From Cellulomonas sp. KRMCY2 (GTDB lineage Bacteria > Actinomycetota > Actinomycetes > Actinomycetales > Cellulomonadaceae), in contig NZ_JAGF01000001.1 in the NCBI RefSeq assembly GCF_000526515.1, positions 2,728,001-2,792,000 on the forward strand: 64,000 nucleotides of DNA, given 5' to 3'. The notes below the pieces were generated by a model. The model did not search any database and was not told where the DNA came from. It saw only the letters and a program-made list of their open reading frames with translations. The position numbers and the translations under genes are program-made. Shown here one piece after another: positions 27,976 through 38,500 of the stretch. Position 1 is the stretch's first letter. Each line of letters begins with the position of its first letter.

Positions 27976-30294
27976 GTGGTGGCGGGGGTCGATCACACAG
28001 ATGTGCCCCAGGGGACCCGCGCTGCTCGGCGCTTCCTGACGGCCACCGCCATCCTGGCTGTGGCCAACCTGGCGCAGCCCCTCGGCCTGGGGCGTGACCT
28101 CGGCCACGCGGCGGTGGCGGCGCTGGGGGTTGCTGCCGTGGTCGTCGGGGTGCGGCGCAACAAGCCCCAGCTCACCGCCGGGTGGTACCTGATGGCCGGC
28201 GGGCTCGGCCTCTGGGTCATTGCCGGAGTCCTGTACAGCCCCATGACCCTCGGCGGTCGTCCACCGTTCCCGTCGGTCCTCGACGGCGTCTTCCTGCTCG
28301 GCTACCTGACGCTGGCCGCCGGGGTGATCATGCTGGCGGGTGCGCGTCGGGTGCCACGGGACCCGGCGACCCTGATCGACAGCCTGGTCATCACCGCCGG
28401 CGTCGGGTACTCGAGCTGGTCCCTCATCGTCGGATCCAGGCGCGGCGGCGGCGACGCCGGCGTCCTGGCCGAGTCCGTCATGGCGGCCTACCCCTCGGCC
28501 GCCATCCTGACGCTGGCAGCCTTGGCCCATCTGTTCACCAGTCGCCGGCCCACGGGTGCCGCGGTGGGACTGCTCGCGGGGGCCGTCGGTGCGTTCGTCG
28601 GCACCGACGTCCTGCTCCAGGGGCTGATCGTGCACCTGAGGCTCGGGCCCACGGTGATCGAGACCGGCTACCTCCTCGGCTTCCTGCTGTGCGGGGCTGC
28701 TGCGCTGCACCCGTCGATGCGCATCGTCTCCCAGCGTCACGACGCCCCACCGCGCTCGATCGAGCTGCTGCAGATCACGGTGGTGGCCGTCGCGGTCGCG
28801 CTCGTCCCGGTGACGACGACCGTCCAGCTGCTCCAGGGCAGGCCGGTGCGCACCTGGGCGCTGGTCCTGACCTTCTCGATCGTGATCGGCCTCGTGCTGG
28901 TCAGGATGCTCTCGATGGTGCACCGGCTCCGAGAGCAGTCGGCGCGGCTCGAACGGCTTGCGGACACGGACTACATCACCGGGCTCGAGAACCGGCGCAG
29001 GTTCGCCGAACGCCTCGCCGCGTCGCTCGGCGACCCCGATGACGGTCGCCCGCCCGCCGCCGAGGCGGTGCTCCTGGTCGCGGTCGAGCGTCTCACCGAG
29101 ATCAACGAGACGCTCGGCATCCGGGCCGGTGACGAGCTGCTCACGGCTGTCGGCGAACGCCTCCTCGCCGAGGCGGGTGCCGGCGGCATCGTCGCCCGGG
29201 TCGGGGGAGACACCTTCGGTGTGCTGCTGCCAGGGGTGGGCTCGGGCCCGCAGGCCGCCGCGCGGGCCGACCAGATCCGCGACCTGTTCGTCGAACCGTT
29301 CGCGCTGAGCGGGCTGAGCGTGTCCGTCGGCGGTGCGGTCGGGATCGCCGTCGCCCCGGGCGACGCGCGAACGGCACCGGAGCTCCTGATCCGGGCCGAC
29401 CTCGCCCTCGTCGCGGCCCGGGAGCGACGTGAGCGCGTCGCACATTACGCCGAGCAGATGGAGTCCGGCGCCACGCTCACCTCCCAGCTCATGACCGAGC
29501 TGCGCGCGGCGATGGAGGACAACCAGGTCGTCGTCCACTACCAGCCGCAGGTCGAGCTGCTCACCGGGCGGGTCTACGGCGTCGAGGCGCTGGTGCGCTG
29601 GCTGCATCCCGAGCACGGCCTGCTGGGCCCCGCGGCCTTCGTCCCGGCGGCCGAGCACACCGGCCTGATCCGGCTGCTGACCCAGTACGTGCTCGACCGC
29701 AGCCTCACGCAGTCCGCCCTGTGGCGCGCCGCCGGGCGCGACCTCTCCGTCTCGGTCAACCTCTCGGTGCGGAACCTGCTCGACCCCGGCTTCGTGACGG
29801 ACGTGCGCCGGGCCCTCGAGCGGCACAAGGTCGGCCCGGCGTCCCTCGAGCTCGAGCTCACCGAGACGATGGCGATGGTCGACCCTGACCGTTCCGTCGA
29901 GGTGCTCGGGGCGCTCGACGACCTCGGCGTGCTCCTCTCGGTCGACGACTACGGCACCGGCTACTCGTCGCTGGCCTACCTGCAGCGGCTGCCGGTGCGT
30001 CGCCTCAAGATCGACCGGTCCTTCGTCACCGGGTTGCTCGGGGACCCGGCCAGTGCCGCCATCGTGCGGTCCACGGTCGAGCTCGCCCGGCACCTCGGCC
30101 TGACGATCGTCGCCGAGGGTGTCGAGGACGACGAGACCTACCTGGCCCTGCGTGACATGGGCTGCGACGCGGCGCAGGGCTTCGGCCTCGGCCGGCCGGT
30201 GGCAGCCGAGGCGATCCCGGCCATGATCGACCACATCGAGCTCCGGCTACCCGGGCTGGACCTTCGGCGCGTACCTGCTCAGTGGCGCGCGTGA
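27976..30294 (+). CDS. Membrane GGDEF-EAL protein (degenerate GGDEF, intact EAL)
   Basis: About 772 residues. Some ten hydrophobic segments fill the first ~330 residues, followed by a short helix, a GGDEF domain (DTDYITGLENRRRFAERL) whose active loop reads VGGDTFG rather than GGDEF/GGEEF, and an EAL domain: YGVEALVRW, NLSVRNLL, LELTETMAM, SVDDYGTGYSSLAYL, LKIDRSFV, IVAEGVED. The EAL metal and catalytic residues all appear present, so c-di-GMP phosphodiesterase activity is likely while cyclase activity is doubtful. The start is uncertain (GTG 27874, 27976, 27979 and 28003 are in frame, none with a good ribosome site). It is coupled to the next, paralogous gene. Confidence 0.85.
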   Translation: MVAGVDHTDVPQGTRAARRFLTATAILAVANLAQPLGLGRDLGHAAVAALGVAAVVVGVRRNKPQLTAGWYLMAGGLGLWVIAGVLYSPMTLGGRPPFPSVLDGVFLLGYLTLAAGVIMLAGARRVPRDPATLIDSLVITAGVGYSSWSLIVGSRRGGGDAGVLAESVMAAYPSAAILTLAALAHLFTSRRPTGAAVGLLAGAVGAFVGTDVLLQGLIVHLRLGPTVIETGYLLGFLLCGAAALHPSMRIVSQRHDAPPRSIELLQITVVAVAVALVPVTTTVQLLQGRPVRTWALVLTFSIVIGLVLVRMLSMVHRLREQSARLERLADTDYITGLENRRRFAERLAASLGDPDDGRPPAAEAVLLVAVERLTEINETLGIRAGDELLTAVGERLLAEAGAGGIVARVGGDTFGVLLPGVGSGPQAAARADQIRDLFVEPFALSGLSVSVGGAVGIAVAPGDARTAPELLIRADLALVAARERRERVAHYAEQMESGATLTSQLMTELRAAMEDNQVVVHYQPQVELLTGRVYGVEALVRWLHPEHGLLGPAAFVPAAEHTGLIRLLTQYVLDRSLTQSALWRAAGRDLSVSVNLSVRNLLDPGFVTDVRRALERHKVGPASLELELTETMAMVDPDRSVEVLGALDDLGVLLSVDDYGTGYSSLAYLQRLPVRRLKIDRSFVTGLLGDPASAAIVRSTVELARHLGLTIVAEGVEDDETYLALRDMGCDAAQGFGLGRPVAAEAIPAMIDHIELRLPGLDLRRVPAQWRA

Positions 30295-32606
30295 CGCCGC
30301 CACGGACGCAGGGCTGGCGGTGGTTCGCCGCGGTCGGCTTCGTCGTGGTCGTGGTCGAGCTGCTGATGCCCTACGGTCCGGCGCGGGACCTGGTGTACGT
30401 GGCCATCGGGCTGGCATCGGTCACCGCGATCGTGATCGGCATCCGGCTGAACCGCCCCCGGCGCCGGCTGCCCTGGGTGCTCCTGGCCGTCGGCCTGGGG
30501 CTCTGGGTGGCCGGGGATGCGCTGTGGGCCTGGTTCGACCACGTCGTGCAGATCGACCCCTTCCCGTCGGGCGCCGATCTGTTCTACCTTGCGGCCTACC
30601 CGGTGCTCGCCGGGGCGCTGTACCAGCTGGCGCGCGGCCGCAACGCGCCGCGTGACTTCACCTCGTTGGTCGACGCGCTGATCGTCGGGGTGGCGGTGGG
30701 ACTCGTCCTGTGGGTCGCGTTCATCGAGCCGGGCTGGACGGACCCCGAGGGTTCGCTGCTCGAGCGGGTGGTCGGTGTCGCGTACCCGATCGGCGACGCG
30801 ATGCTCGTCATCCAGATGGTCCACCTCGGCACGACGCCGTTGGTCCGCACACCCGCGCTGCGGCTGCTCGGCGCGGGCTTCGTGCTGACGCTCGTGACCG
30901 ACCTCATCTTCCAGGCAGCGACCTACGTGCCCGTGCTCGAGCGCAACTCGATCATGCTTGACCCGGGCTGGCTCACCGCCTACCTGCTGATCGGCGCGGC
31001 GGTCCTGCACCCGGCCATGCCCGCGCTGGCGGACGGTCGTAGCCGGAGCACCGGTGCCTTCACCCTTGGGCGCGTCCTGTTCCTGACTGCGGCGACCCTC
31101 GTCCTGCCCGGTGTGATCATCGTCGAGACGATCCTCGGTCTGCCCCTGCACACCACGCAGGTGTCCGTCGCGAGCGTCGTCCTGGTCGTCCTGGTGCTGT
31201 TCCGGATGGTCCAGGTCGTGACCCGGATGCGGACGCAGGCGGAGCGGCTCGCGCACCTGGCCGACTCCGACTTCCTGACCGGCCTGGACAACCGCCGCCG
31301 GTTCACGGAACGGATCGACGACCATCTCGAGACCGCCGGCAGCACGCCGGGGACGTCGGCTGTGCTGCTCGTCGGGCTCGAGCGGTTCAGCGAGGTTCGC
31401 GAGGGCCTGGGCCACCACGTCGGCGACGAGCTCCTGATCGCGGTCGCCGAGCTCCTTCAGCGCGCGGTCGGGCCCGCTGTGCGCGTCGCGCGCGTCGGTG
31501 GTGAGGACTTCGGCATCCTGCTCACCTCCGCGCCCGACGGCGCCGCCGTCCTGGCCATCGCGACGGACCTGCACGACCTCCTTGCCCGGCCGGTGACCGC
31601 CGGACGGCTGAGCATCACCGTCGAGGGCGCCGTCGGGATCGTCCTGGCTCCCCACGACGGACTGGGCGACCTCGAGGGCCTCGACGCCGAGGCGCTCCTG
31701 CAGCGCGCCGACCTCGCGCTCTCGGCGGCCGGAGAGCGCACCGAGCGGGTCGCCTGCTACGACCTGCAGATGCTCCAGGCAGGTGCCCTGGCGCCGGTCC
31801 TGATGGCGGAGCTGCTCGACGCGATGGCCACCGGCGACGTCGTCGTGCACTACCAGCCTCAGGTCGAGCTGGGCACCGGCGTCGTCTTCGGCGTCGAGGC
31901 GCTCGTGCGGTGGCAGCATCCCGACCACGGCCTCATCCCACCGATGGCCTTCGTGCCGGCGGCCGAGCGCACCGGGCTCATCCGGGAGCTGACCCAGTAC
32001 GTCCTGGACTGCGCCCTGGCCCAGTGCGCGGTGTGGCGCGGCGACGGCCTCAACCTGACCGTCGCGGTCAACCTCTCGGTGCGCAACCTCCTCGACGTCG
32101 GCCTGGTCGACGACGTCCGCTCGGCCCTGGTCCGCCATGGGCTGCCGCCGTCGTCGCTGGAGCTCGAGATCACCGAGACCATGGCGATGGTGGACCCGCT
32201 GCGGTCCGACGCGGTGCTCGGTGAGCTCGACGATCTCGGTGTGACCTTGTCCGTCGACGACTACGGCACGGGCTACGGCTCGCTCGCCTACCTGCAGCGG
32301 CTGCCGGTACGGCGGCTGAAGATCGACAGGTCCTTCGTCGCCGGGGTCGTGGACGACCCGGCCAGCGCCGCCATCGTCCGGTCCACCATCGAGCTGGCCC
32401 GTGCCCTGGGTCTGAGCGTCGTGGCCGAGGGCGTCGAGGACGACGAGACGATGATGGCCCTGGTGCGGATGCACTGCTACGCGGCGCAGGGCTTCGGTCT
32501 CGGACGGCCGGTGGCGGCCGAGGCGATCCCGGAGCTGATCGAGCGCATCGAGGGCCGGCTGCCGGGCCTCGTCGTGCACGACGTCCCGGCTCAGCGGCAC
32601 CCCTGA
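30291..32606 (+). CDS. Membrane GGDEF-EAL protein, tandem paralogue
   Basis: About 771 residues with the same layout as the preceding gene: roughly ten hydrophobic segments, a GGDEF domain (DSDFLTGLDNRRRFTERI) with a VGGEDFG loop (Glu-Asp swapped relative to GGDEF), and an EAL domain with FGVEALVRWQHP, NLSVRNLL, LEITETMAM, SVDDYGTGYGSLAYL, LKIDRSFV and VVAEGVED. The GTG start overlaps the previous stop (GTGA). The EAL half is far more alike between the two genes than the membrane half, which suggests duplication followed by divergence of the sensor part. Phosphodiesterase activity is likely. Confidence 0.85.
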   Translation: MTPPRTQGWRWFAAVGFVVVVVELLMPYGPARDLVYVAIGLASVTAIVIGIRLNRPRRRLPWVLLAVGLGLWVAGDALWAWFDHVVQIDPFPSGADLFYLAAYPVLAGALYQLARGRNAPRDFTSLVDALIVGVAVGLVLWVAFIEPGWTDPEGSLLERVVGVAYPIGDAMLVIQMVHLGTTPLVRTPALRLLGAGFVLTLVTDLIFQAATYVPVLERNSIMLDPGWLTAYLLIGAAVLHPAMPALADGRSRSTGAFTLGRVLFLTAATLVLPGVIIVETILGLPLHTTQVSVASVVLVVLVLFRMVQVVTRMRTQAERLAHLADSDFLTGLDNRRRFTERIDDHLETAGSTPGTSAVLLVGLERFSEVREGLGHHVGDELLIAVAELLQRAVGPAVRVARVGGEDFGILLTSAPDGAAVLAIATDLHDLLARPVTAGRLSITVEGAVGIVLAPHDGLGDLEGLDAEALLQRADLALSAAGERTERVACYDLQMLQAGALAPVLMAELLDAMATGDVVVHYQPQVELGTGVVFGVEALVRWQHPDHGLIPPMAFVPAAERTGLIRELTQYVLDCALAQCAVWRGDGLNLTVAVNLSVRNLLDVGLVDDVRSALVRHGLPPSSLELEITETMAMVDPLRSDAVLGELDDLGVTLSVDDYGTGYGSLAYLQRLPVRRLKIDRSFVAGVVDDPASAAIVRSTIELARALGLSVVAEGVEDDETMMALVRMHCYAAQGFGLGRPVAAEAIPELIERIEGRLPGLVVHDVPAQRHP

Positions 32607-32647
32607 GGTCGCCTGCGAGACGGCCCTGGTGCCCGGCGTGCCGGTCG

Positions 32648-32680
32648 GACCAGGGCGCCGGTCGGACCAGCGCCCTGGTC
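32648..32680. terminator. Probable bidirectional terminator between convergent genes
   Basis: A 10-bp inverted repeat (GACCAGGGCG, 32648-32657; CGCCCTGGTC, 32671-32680) with a 13-base loop, between the EAL gene (+) and the Nfn-like gene (-). Confidence 0.5.
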
Positions 32681-32694
32681 AGGCGTGGTGCCGA

Positions 32695-35562
32695 TCAGGC
32701 CAGGCCGTGCCGGACCCGGCTCGCCTGCTCCTGCGAGCGGAAGAGCCCGAACCGCGGCAGGAACTTGTCCCAGTCGATGATGTGGGAGTCGATCTCCGGT
32801 CCATCGATGCAGGCGTGCTTGCGCACCATCTTCCCGTCGATGACGACGGGCACCATGCACGCCCCGCACATCCCGGTGGCGTCGACCATGATCGAGTTCA
32901 GGCTGGCGACGCACGGCACGTCGAACCGACCGCTCAGGTCGCTCACCGCGCGCATCATCAGCGGCGGTCCGATCGTCACGACCCCGGCGATCGGGCGTCC
33001 TTCGCCGCGCTGGTTCGCCGTGAGCATCTCCTCGAGGGGTCCGGTGACGAAGCCCGGGACACCGAACGAGCCGTCGTTGGTCGTGTAGACGACGTCGAGC
33101 TGGTCGCCGTACTGCGCCTGCAGCCGGCCGACGCGCTCGTCGGGCCCGGTCCAGAACATCAGGTTGCCGCTGCGGAAGCCGGCGATCAGCGTGACGTGGT
33201 TGCCGGCTCGCAGGTGCTCGCGCACGATCGGGTAGACCGGCGGCAGGCCGAGACCGCCGGCGGTGAAGACGGTCGTCGCGCCGTCGAGGTGGCGGTCGAT
33301 CTCGCTGGGCCGCCCGAGCGGGCCGGCGATGCCGGCGAAGGCGTCGCCCACCACCATCTGGTTGATCTCGATGCTGCTCGTGCCCATGCCTTGGACGACG
33401 AGGCAGATCGTGCCGGCTTCGGTGTCCCAGTCGGCCAGGGTCAGCGGGATCAGCTCGCCGTCGGACCGTGGCAGCACGCGGACGAACTGCCCGGCCTGCG
33501 CCGCGTGTGCGATGAGCGGCGAGAAGACGGTGAACTCGTGGATCCCGTCGCTGAGCTCGGAGGTGGCCAGGATGGTCTGGGCGGTCGCCCCGAGGTCGGA
33601 GTAGGCCCTGGCCGTGGCGACCATGCTCGTGATGGCGTCCGGCGCCACGTCGATCGTCCCGACGATCTCGCGGGCAGCAGCCTGGCCGTCACCCGCTGCG
33701 TGCACGGCTGTGGAGCCACCGCGAGCAGCGTCGCCGCCGGTGAAGACGCCGGGCAGCGTCGTCTCCTGCGATCCCTGGTGGTCCAGGTCGATCGTGCCCC
33801 ACTTCGAGGTGTGCAGGCGCGGTTCGGAGTCCTTGATGATCGGGTTCGACGCGTTGCCCAGGGCCATGATGACGAGGTCCGCGCGGATCGTCTCGCTCCG
33901 GCCGGTGACGACCGGTCGGCGGCGTCCGGAGTCGTCGGGCTCACCCAGCTCCATCACGTCGAGCGTGGCGGCCGTGACGAAGCTGGTCTTCGGGTCGCCG
34001 AGGAACTCCGACGGCGAGCGCAGGACCTGCAGAGCGATGCCCTCCTCGAGGGCGTGCTCCAGCTCCTCGACCCGGGCGGGCATCTCGCTGCGCGTGCGGC
34101 GGTAGACGATGGTGACGTTCCCGCCCAGGCGGCGCGCGGTCCGGGCCGCATCCATGGCGGTGTTGCCGCCACCGATGACGATGACGTCCTTGCCCTCGGT
34201 CTCGGGCAGCGGCGTCTCGTAGTCGGGCCGCAGCCCCTGCATGAGGTTGACCCGGGTGAGGAACTCGTTGGCCGACATCACGTTGAGCAGGTGCTCGCCC
34301 GGGATGTTCATGAAGCGCGGCAGGCCGGCACCGGTGCCGACGAAGATCCGCCAGAACCCTGCGTCGCGCAGGTCCTGCAGGGTTGCCGTCTTGCCGACGA
34401 CGAAGTTCTCGACGAACTTGCCGCCGAGCAGCTTGATCTTGGTGACCACGTCGTCGATCAGCTCGTTGGGCAGCCGGAACTCCGGGATGCCGTAGCGCAG
34501 CACGCCACCGAGCGCGTGGAACGCCTCGAAGATGGTGACCGGGAACCCCTCGGCCGCCAGCAGGTAGGCGTTGATCAGCCCGGACGGCCCCGAGCCGACG
34601 ATGGCGACCGGCGGCTTGGTCGCGGCGTCCCAGGGGTCGACGACACCGGCGAACCGCCGCTGGACGCCGCCGGGGTCGACCAGCTTCTCCCGCTGGGGCA
34701 GGAACCACTCGACCTGGCCGATGGCGATCGGCATCTTGGTGTGCAGGCACACCCCCTGGCACTGCAGCTCCTGCGGGCACACCCGGCCGGTGACGTTCGG
34801 CAGCGGGTTGCAGGACTCCAGCAGCTCGAGCGCCTCGCGGAACCGGCCGGTCCCGACCATCTCCAGCACCTGCGGGATGTGGATCTTGACCGGGCAGCCG
34901 CCCTTGGGCTCGCGGTGCTCGGCGAGGAAGATGCCGAGCTCGCAGGGCTTCTCGGCGCACTGCTTGTCGCGCAGCGCCTCGAGCCAGACGAACAGGTCGA
35001 TGTCCCGGGCGGTGTAGCCCAGGGACATGTAGCCCAGGTAGCCCTGGTTGACCAGCTCGAAGTCCTGGGAGCGGGCGTCGGCCCCGCGGACGTACGGCGG
35101 GATGCTGGCGCCTGCCGGCCAGTCCACCGAGAGCCCGTCGAACATCGGGTACCGGTCGGACAGGTGCGTGTCGAGCGCGCGGACGAAGGCGCGCTTCTTG
35201 CCCAGCGGCAGGTTCCAGAGGAAGCGCATGAGCACCGCGCTGGCGTCGTCGCCGCGCAGCAGCATCGACCACAGCGTCTCGACGAACGGCTCGCTCAGCT
35301 CGGGCTGCCGGAACTCCCAGGCCACCGCCTGCATGCCGTCCGAGATGAACATCTCCCGGAAGGTCCGCGGGTCGGAGAGCAACCGCCGCTTGAGCAGGTC
35401 CAGCTGCCGGTTGAACGACTCGACGCCCTCCGAGCCCTCGAGCGCCGCCACCTCGGAGCGGGTGCTCTCGAGCGTGCTGGCGGCGTCGAGGTAGCGCAGG
35501 ACGTCCTGGTGGGGCGACCGCTCGGCGGCCCCGTCCGGGCGCGGCGGCGTGACGGTGGTCAC
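32695..35562 (-). CDS. Fused NfnB-NfnA-like NAD(P)H:ferredoxin oxidoreductase
   Basis: 955 residues joining two proteins that are usually separate. Residues 1-190: a helical N-terminal part I do not recognise. About 200-275: a GltD-like Cys cluster (CAEKPC, GGCPVKI, CNPLPNVTGRVCPQELQCQGVC) for [4Fe-4S] centres. About 318-630: FAD (VAIVGSGPSGLINAYLLA) and NADPH (VIVIGGGNTAMDAARTARRL) Rossmann folds. About 665-955: a PyrK/ferredoxin-NADP-reductase-like part ending with a [2Fe-2S] motif MCGACMVPV...HACIDGPE. NfnAB links NADH, NADPH and ferredoxin and can bifurcate electrons. The GTG start overlaps the stop of the pyruvate:ferredoxin oxidoreductase by 4 bases, so it probably uses that ferredoxin. 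Bifurcation itself is inference. Confidence 0.85.
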   Translation of the reverse strand: MTTVTPPRPDGAAERSPHQDVLRYLDAASTLESTRSEVAALEGSEGVESFNRQLDLLKRRLLSDPRTFREMFISDGMQAVAWEFRQPELSEPFVETLWSMLLRGDDASAVLMRFLWNLPLGKKRAFVRALDTHLSDRYPMFDGLSVDWPAGASIPPYVRGADARSQDFELVNQGYLGYMSLGYTARDIDLFVWLEALRDKQCAEKPCELGIFLAEHREPKGGCPVKIHIPQVLEMVGTGRFREALELLESCNPLPNVTGRVCPQELQCQGVCLHTKMPIAIGQVEWFLPQREKLVDPGGVQRRFAGVVDPWDAATKPPVAIVGSGPSGLINAYLLAAEGFPVTIFEAFHALGGVLRYGIPEFRLPNELIDDVVTKIKLLGGKFVENFVVGKTATLQDLRDAGFWRIFVGTGAGLPRFMNIPGEHLLNVMSANEFLTRVNLMQGLRPDYETPLPETEGKDVIVIGGGNTAMDAARTARRLGGNVTIVYRRTRSEMPARVEELEHALEEGIALQVLRSPSEFLGDPKTSFVTAATLDVMELGEPDDSGRRRPVVTGRSETIRADLVIMALGNASNPIIKDSEPRLHTSKWGTIDLDHQGSQETTLPGVFTGGDAARGGSTAVHAAGDGQAAAREIVGTIDVAPDAITSMVATARAYSDLGATAQTILATSELSDGIHEFTVFSPLIAHAAQAGQFVRVLPRSDGELIPLTLADWDTEAGTICLVVQGMGTSSIEINQMVVGDAFAGIAGPLGRPSEIDRHLDGATTVFTAGGLGLPPVYPIVREHLRAGNHVTLIAGFRSGNLMFWTGPDERVGRLQAQYGDQLDVVYTTNDGSFGVPGFVTGPLEEMLTANQRGEGRPIAGVVTIGPPLMMRAVSDLSGRFDVPCVASLNSIMVDATGMCGACMVPVVIDGKMVRKHACIDGPEIDSHIIDWDKFLPRFGLFRSQEQASRVRHGLA

Positions 35563-38500
35563 TTGATGATCTCCGCGTCGCAGGTCGCCTTGACCCGGTC
35601 GATGCGCTTGAGCAGGTCAGGGGTGATCTCGACCCTGTCGAGCGCGCCCGGGATCATGTGGGCGATCACGCGAGCCTCGCCGTCGATGATGGCGGTGGTC
35701 TTCTCGAAGAGCTGTGGCAGCTCCTGATAGCAGGTCCCGCAGTCGTTGCACAGGTGCTCGTCGGCGGGGTCGAGGTAGACCGGCAGGTCCAGGACCGCGA
35801 CCGCCGGACCCGTCGGAGCGGCTGCGGCCGCGGTGCCGCTCGCGCCCGACGGCCGCGCGGCGGCGCCGAGGTTGACCGGCGCCTGGCTGGACGCAGCCAG
35901 ATCCGACATGGCTCGCGCGATGTCGTCGAGCGAGGTCTCCCGCAGCTGCGCCGCCTCCTCGTACTGCGCCTTCAGCGCCACGACCTCGTCGCGGTGCTGC
36001 GCGGTCAGCTGGGCCTCGTGCAGGCCGGCGAGGTACCGCAACGTCTGCCAGTGACGCTGGCGTTCCTCGACCAGCGCGACGATCGCCATCGAGCAGGCGA
36101 CCTTGATCAGGCGCCGGTCGTCGTCGGTCGCGTAGACGAACGGGACGTGGCCGGCACGCTCATCCGGGGAGAGCGCGACGTACGCGTCGATCGGCAGGGC
36201 CGTCGCCTCCTGGTCGGTGGCCAGCCTGCGGAACTGCTTCTTGAACCGCACCTCGCCGAGCGCGAACTCCGCCGGGGTGAGCGACGTCGTCATCAGCTGC
36301 AGCTGGCCCTGGTCGCCGATGTACTCCAGGGTGCTCGTCGTCCATGGCTTGTCGACGTCCGGGTTGCCGTCGAGGGAGAACCGCTCCTGGAGCGTCGAGC
36401 CGCGACGCGGGTCGTGCACGAAGACCGGACTCATCCGGCTCTCGACGGCGAGGCGCGACCGCGCGTTGGAGAGGTCCTCCGGGATGCCGTTCTCGGTGCC
36501 GCACGGCGTGTAGACGTCCATCACCGCGGCCCCGGACCGGTAGCCGAGCATCTCCATCGTGGTCTTCAGGAAGTGCCCGTGGATCGCCGTCGACGTGGCG
36601 CACGCGAACACACCCGGGTGGAAGGACGCCAGCAGGGCGAGCTCCTTGCGTCCCTCCTGCTTGCCGTCGTGGGCCTTCCCGACCCGGGCGAGGTCGGCGT
36701 CCTGGCCGGTGTAGCTCGCCGTCGAGGCCTGCCCGCCGGTGTTGGAGTAGGCGCCGGTGTTGAGCACCATCATCTTGACCGGCGTGCCGCTGGCCAGCAC
36801 CCGGGACATCGCCCCGAAGCCGATGTCGTAGCTCGCGCCGTCACCACCGATGGTCAGCACGGTCGGCAGCAGCGCCATCTCGGCCGGGCTGAACGCCCGC
36901 CACGCGAGCATCTGCAGCTCCTTGTCGTGCACAGCCGGGTCGTAGGCGTCGTCTAGCTCCAGACGGGCTGCACGCCGGGCGCGCACCTCGGCCGCGAGCT
37001 GGGCGGAGATCCCTTCGAAGAGGCCGACGGCGAGCGGCTGCGCATCCTGGAACAGGCTGTTCACCCAGGGATCGAGGTAGGGCGTGAACGGCATGGTCGA
37101 GGCGTAGACGCTGCTGCAGCCGGTGGAGTTGGCGACCACCGTCGCGGCCGGGCCGTTGCCGGTCGGGCCGCCCTCGTACAGGTAGAGCCGCTGCTCCAGG
37201 TCGGCGACGACCGAGGTGATGCGGCGGTGCCGCTCGGTGTCGTCGGGGTCGAGGTCGCCGAGCTTCGCGTGCAGCTGGTCCAGCAGCACCTCGAGCTCGT
37301 GCAGGTGGGTGCGACGGTGCCCGTCACCGAGGGCGCGGCTCATGGATGTCAGGAGCCGGATCGCGGTGACCTCGCCGCAGCCGCGGCAGGCACCGTGGCC
37401 GCCGGTCGTCGCGTAGTAGTTGGCGTGGTCGAGCATGAGGCGCTTGATGTCGCCGTCCGGGGTGGTCGAACCCTCGAGGAACCGCTTGGGCGTGTTGGGG
37501 AGCTTCGTCATGACCTCGAAGCGTTCCTCCAGGGTCGCCAGCACGTCGGCGTCCTGGTCGAGCGTGGTCAGGGCGCCCGCCCCGCAGACCTCGACGCACT
37601 GCAGGCAGCCGGTGCACTTCCACGGGTCGACCGTCGCGGCGAAGAGCCCGCCGGTGCCGGGGACGGCGTTCTCCATGGCGTCGAAGAACGGCCGCGTCCG
37701 GGCGACCGGGTATGTGGCGAGCTGGGCGACGAGCTTGTCGACGTTGCGCCCCACCGCGCGCTGGTCGACGTCGATCGCCTCGGCCGCCTGCGCCACGACG
37801 TCGCCGAACGGGCGCGGGGTCTTGTCCTGCCGGTAGATCTCGCGGACCCGCTCGGCCCACGTGTAGACCTGCGTGCGCAGCGTCTCGCGCTGCGGCTCGG
37901 TGACGTCGATCTCCTTGATCCCGGTGAGCAGCAGGTCGTGGATCTCGTGCACGGTGTTGGGGATCGCGACGTCCGGGCAGACCAGCGCGCACTCGAGACA
38001 GCCGGTGCACGTGGCGTAGTCGAAGGCGGGAACGGTCCGCCGGAAGATGCCCTTGTCCTTGGTCGCACCGGTGCCGCTCGGCATGAACAGGCCGACGCCG
38101 GGCAGCACGGGTGCCTCGCCGATCGTGCCCTCGCGGAACGGCCTGGCCACGAGGTCCTCGTAGTAGGCGGGGTCGAAGAGCCCGGTGGCGCGTTCGACCG
38201 CGGCGCTCGGGCACATCGATGCCGACAGCGCGGTGGTGCGCAGGATGCGCGGCGCCGGCTCCTCCTCGATCGCGCGGAACTCGGGCTGGTCGTAGTCGAT
38301 GAGGTGGGTCGCGTCGATGCCGTCGTGGATCACTGCCATGTTGCCCTCGACGACGGCCTCACCCTTGTTGCCGAACTTCTTGACGATCTGCGCGCGGACC
38401 TTCTCCCCGATGGCCGCCGCGGAGGCGCCCTCGGACACCCGGTCGACGTGTGCGGCCACCGCGCCGATGAACGCGATGCCCATCATGCGCGTCTCGAGCT

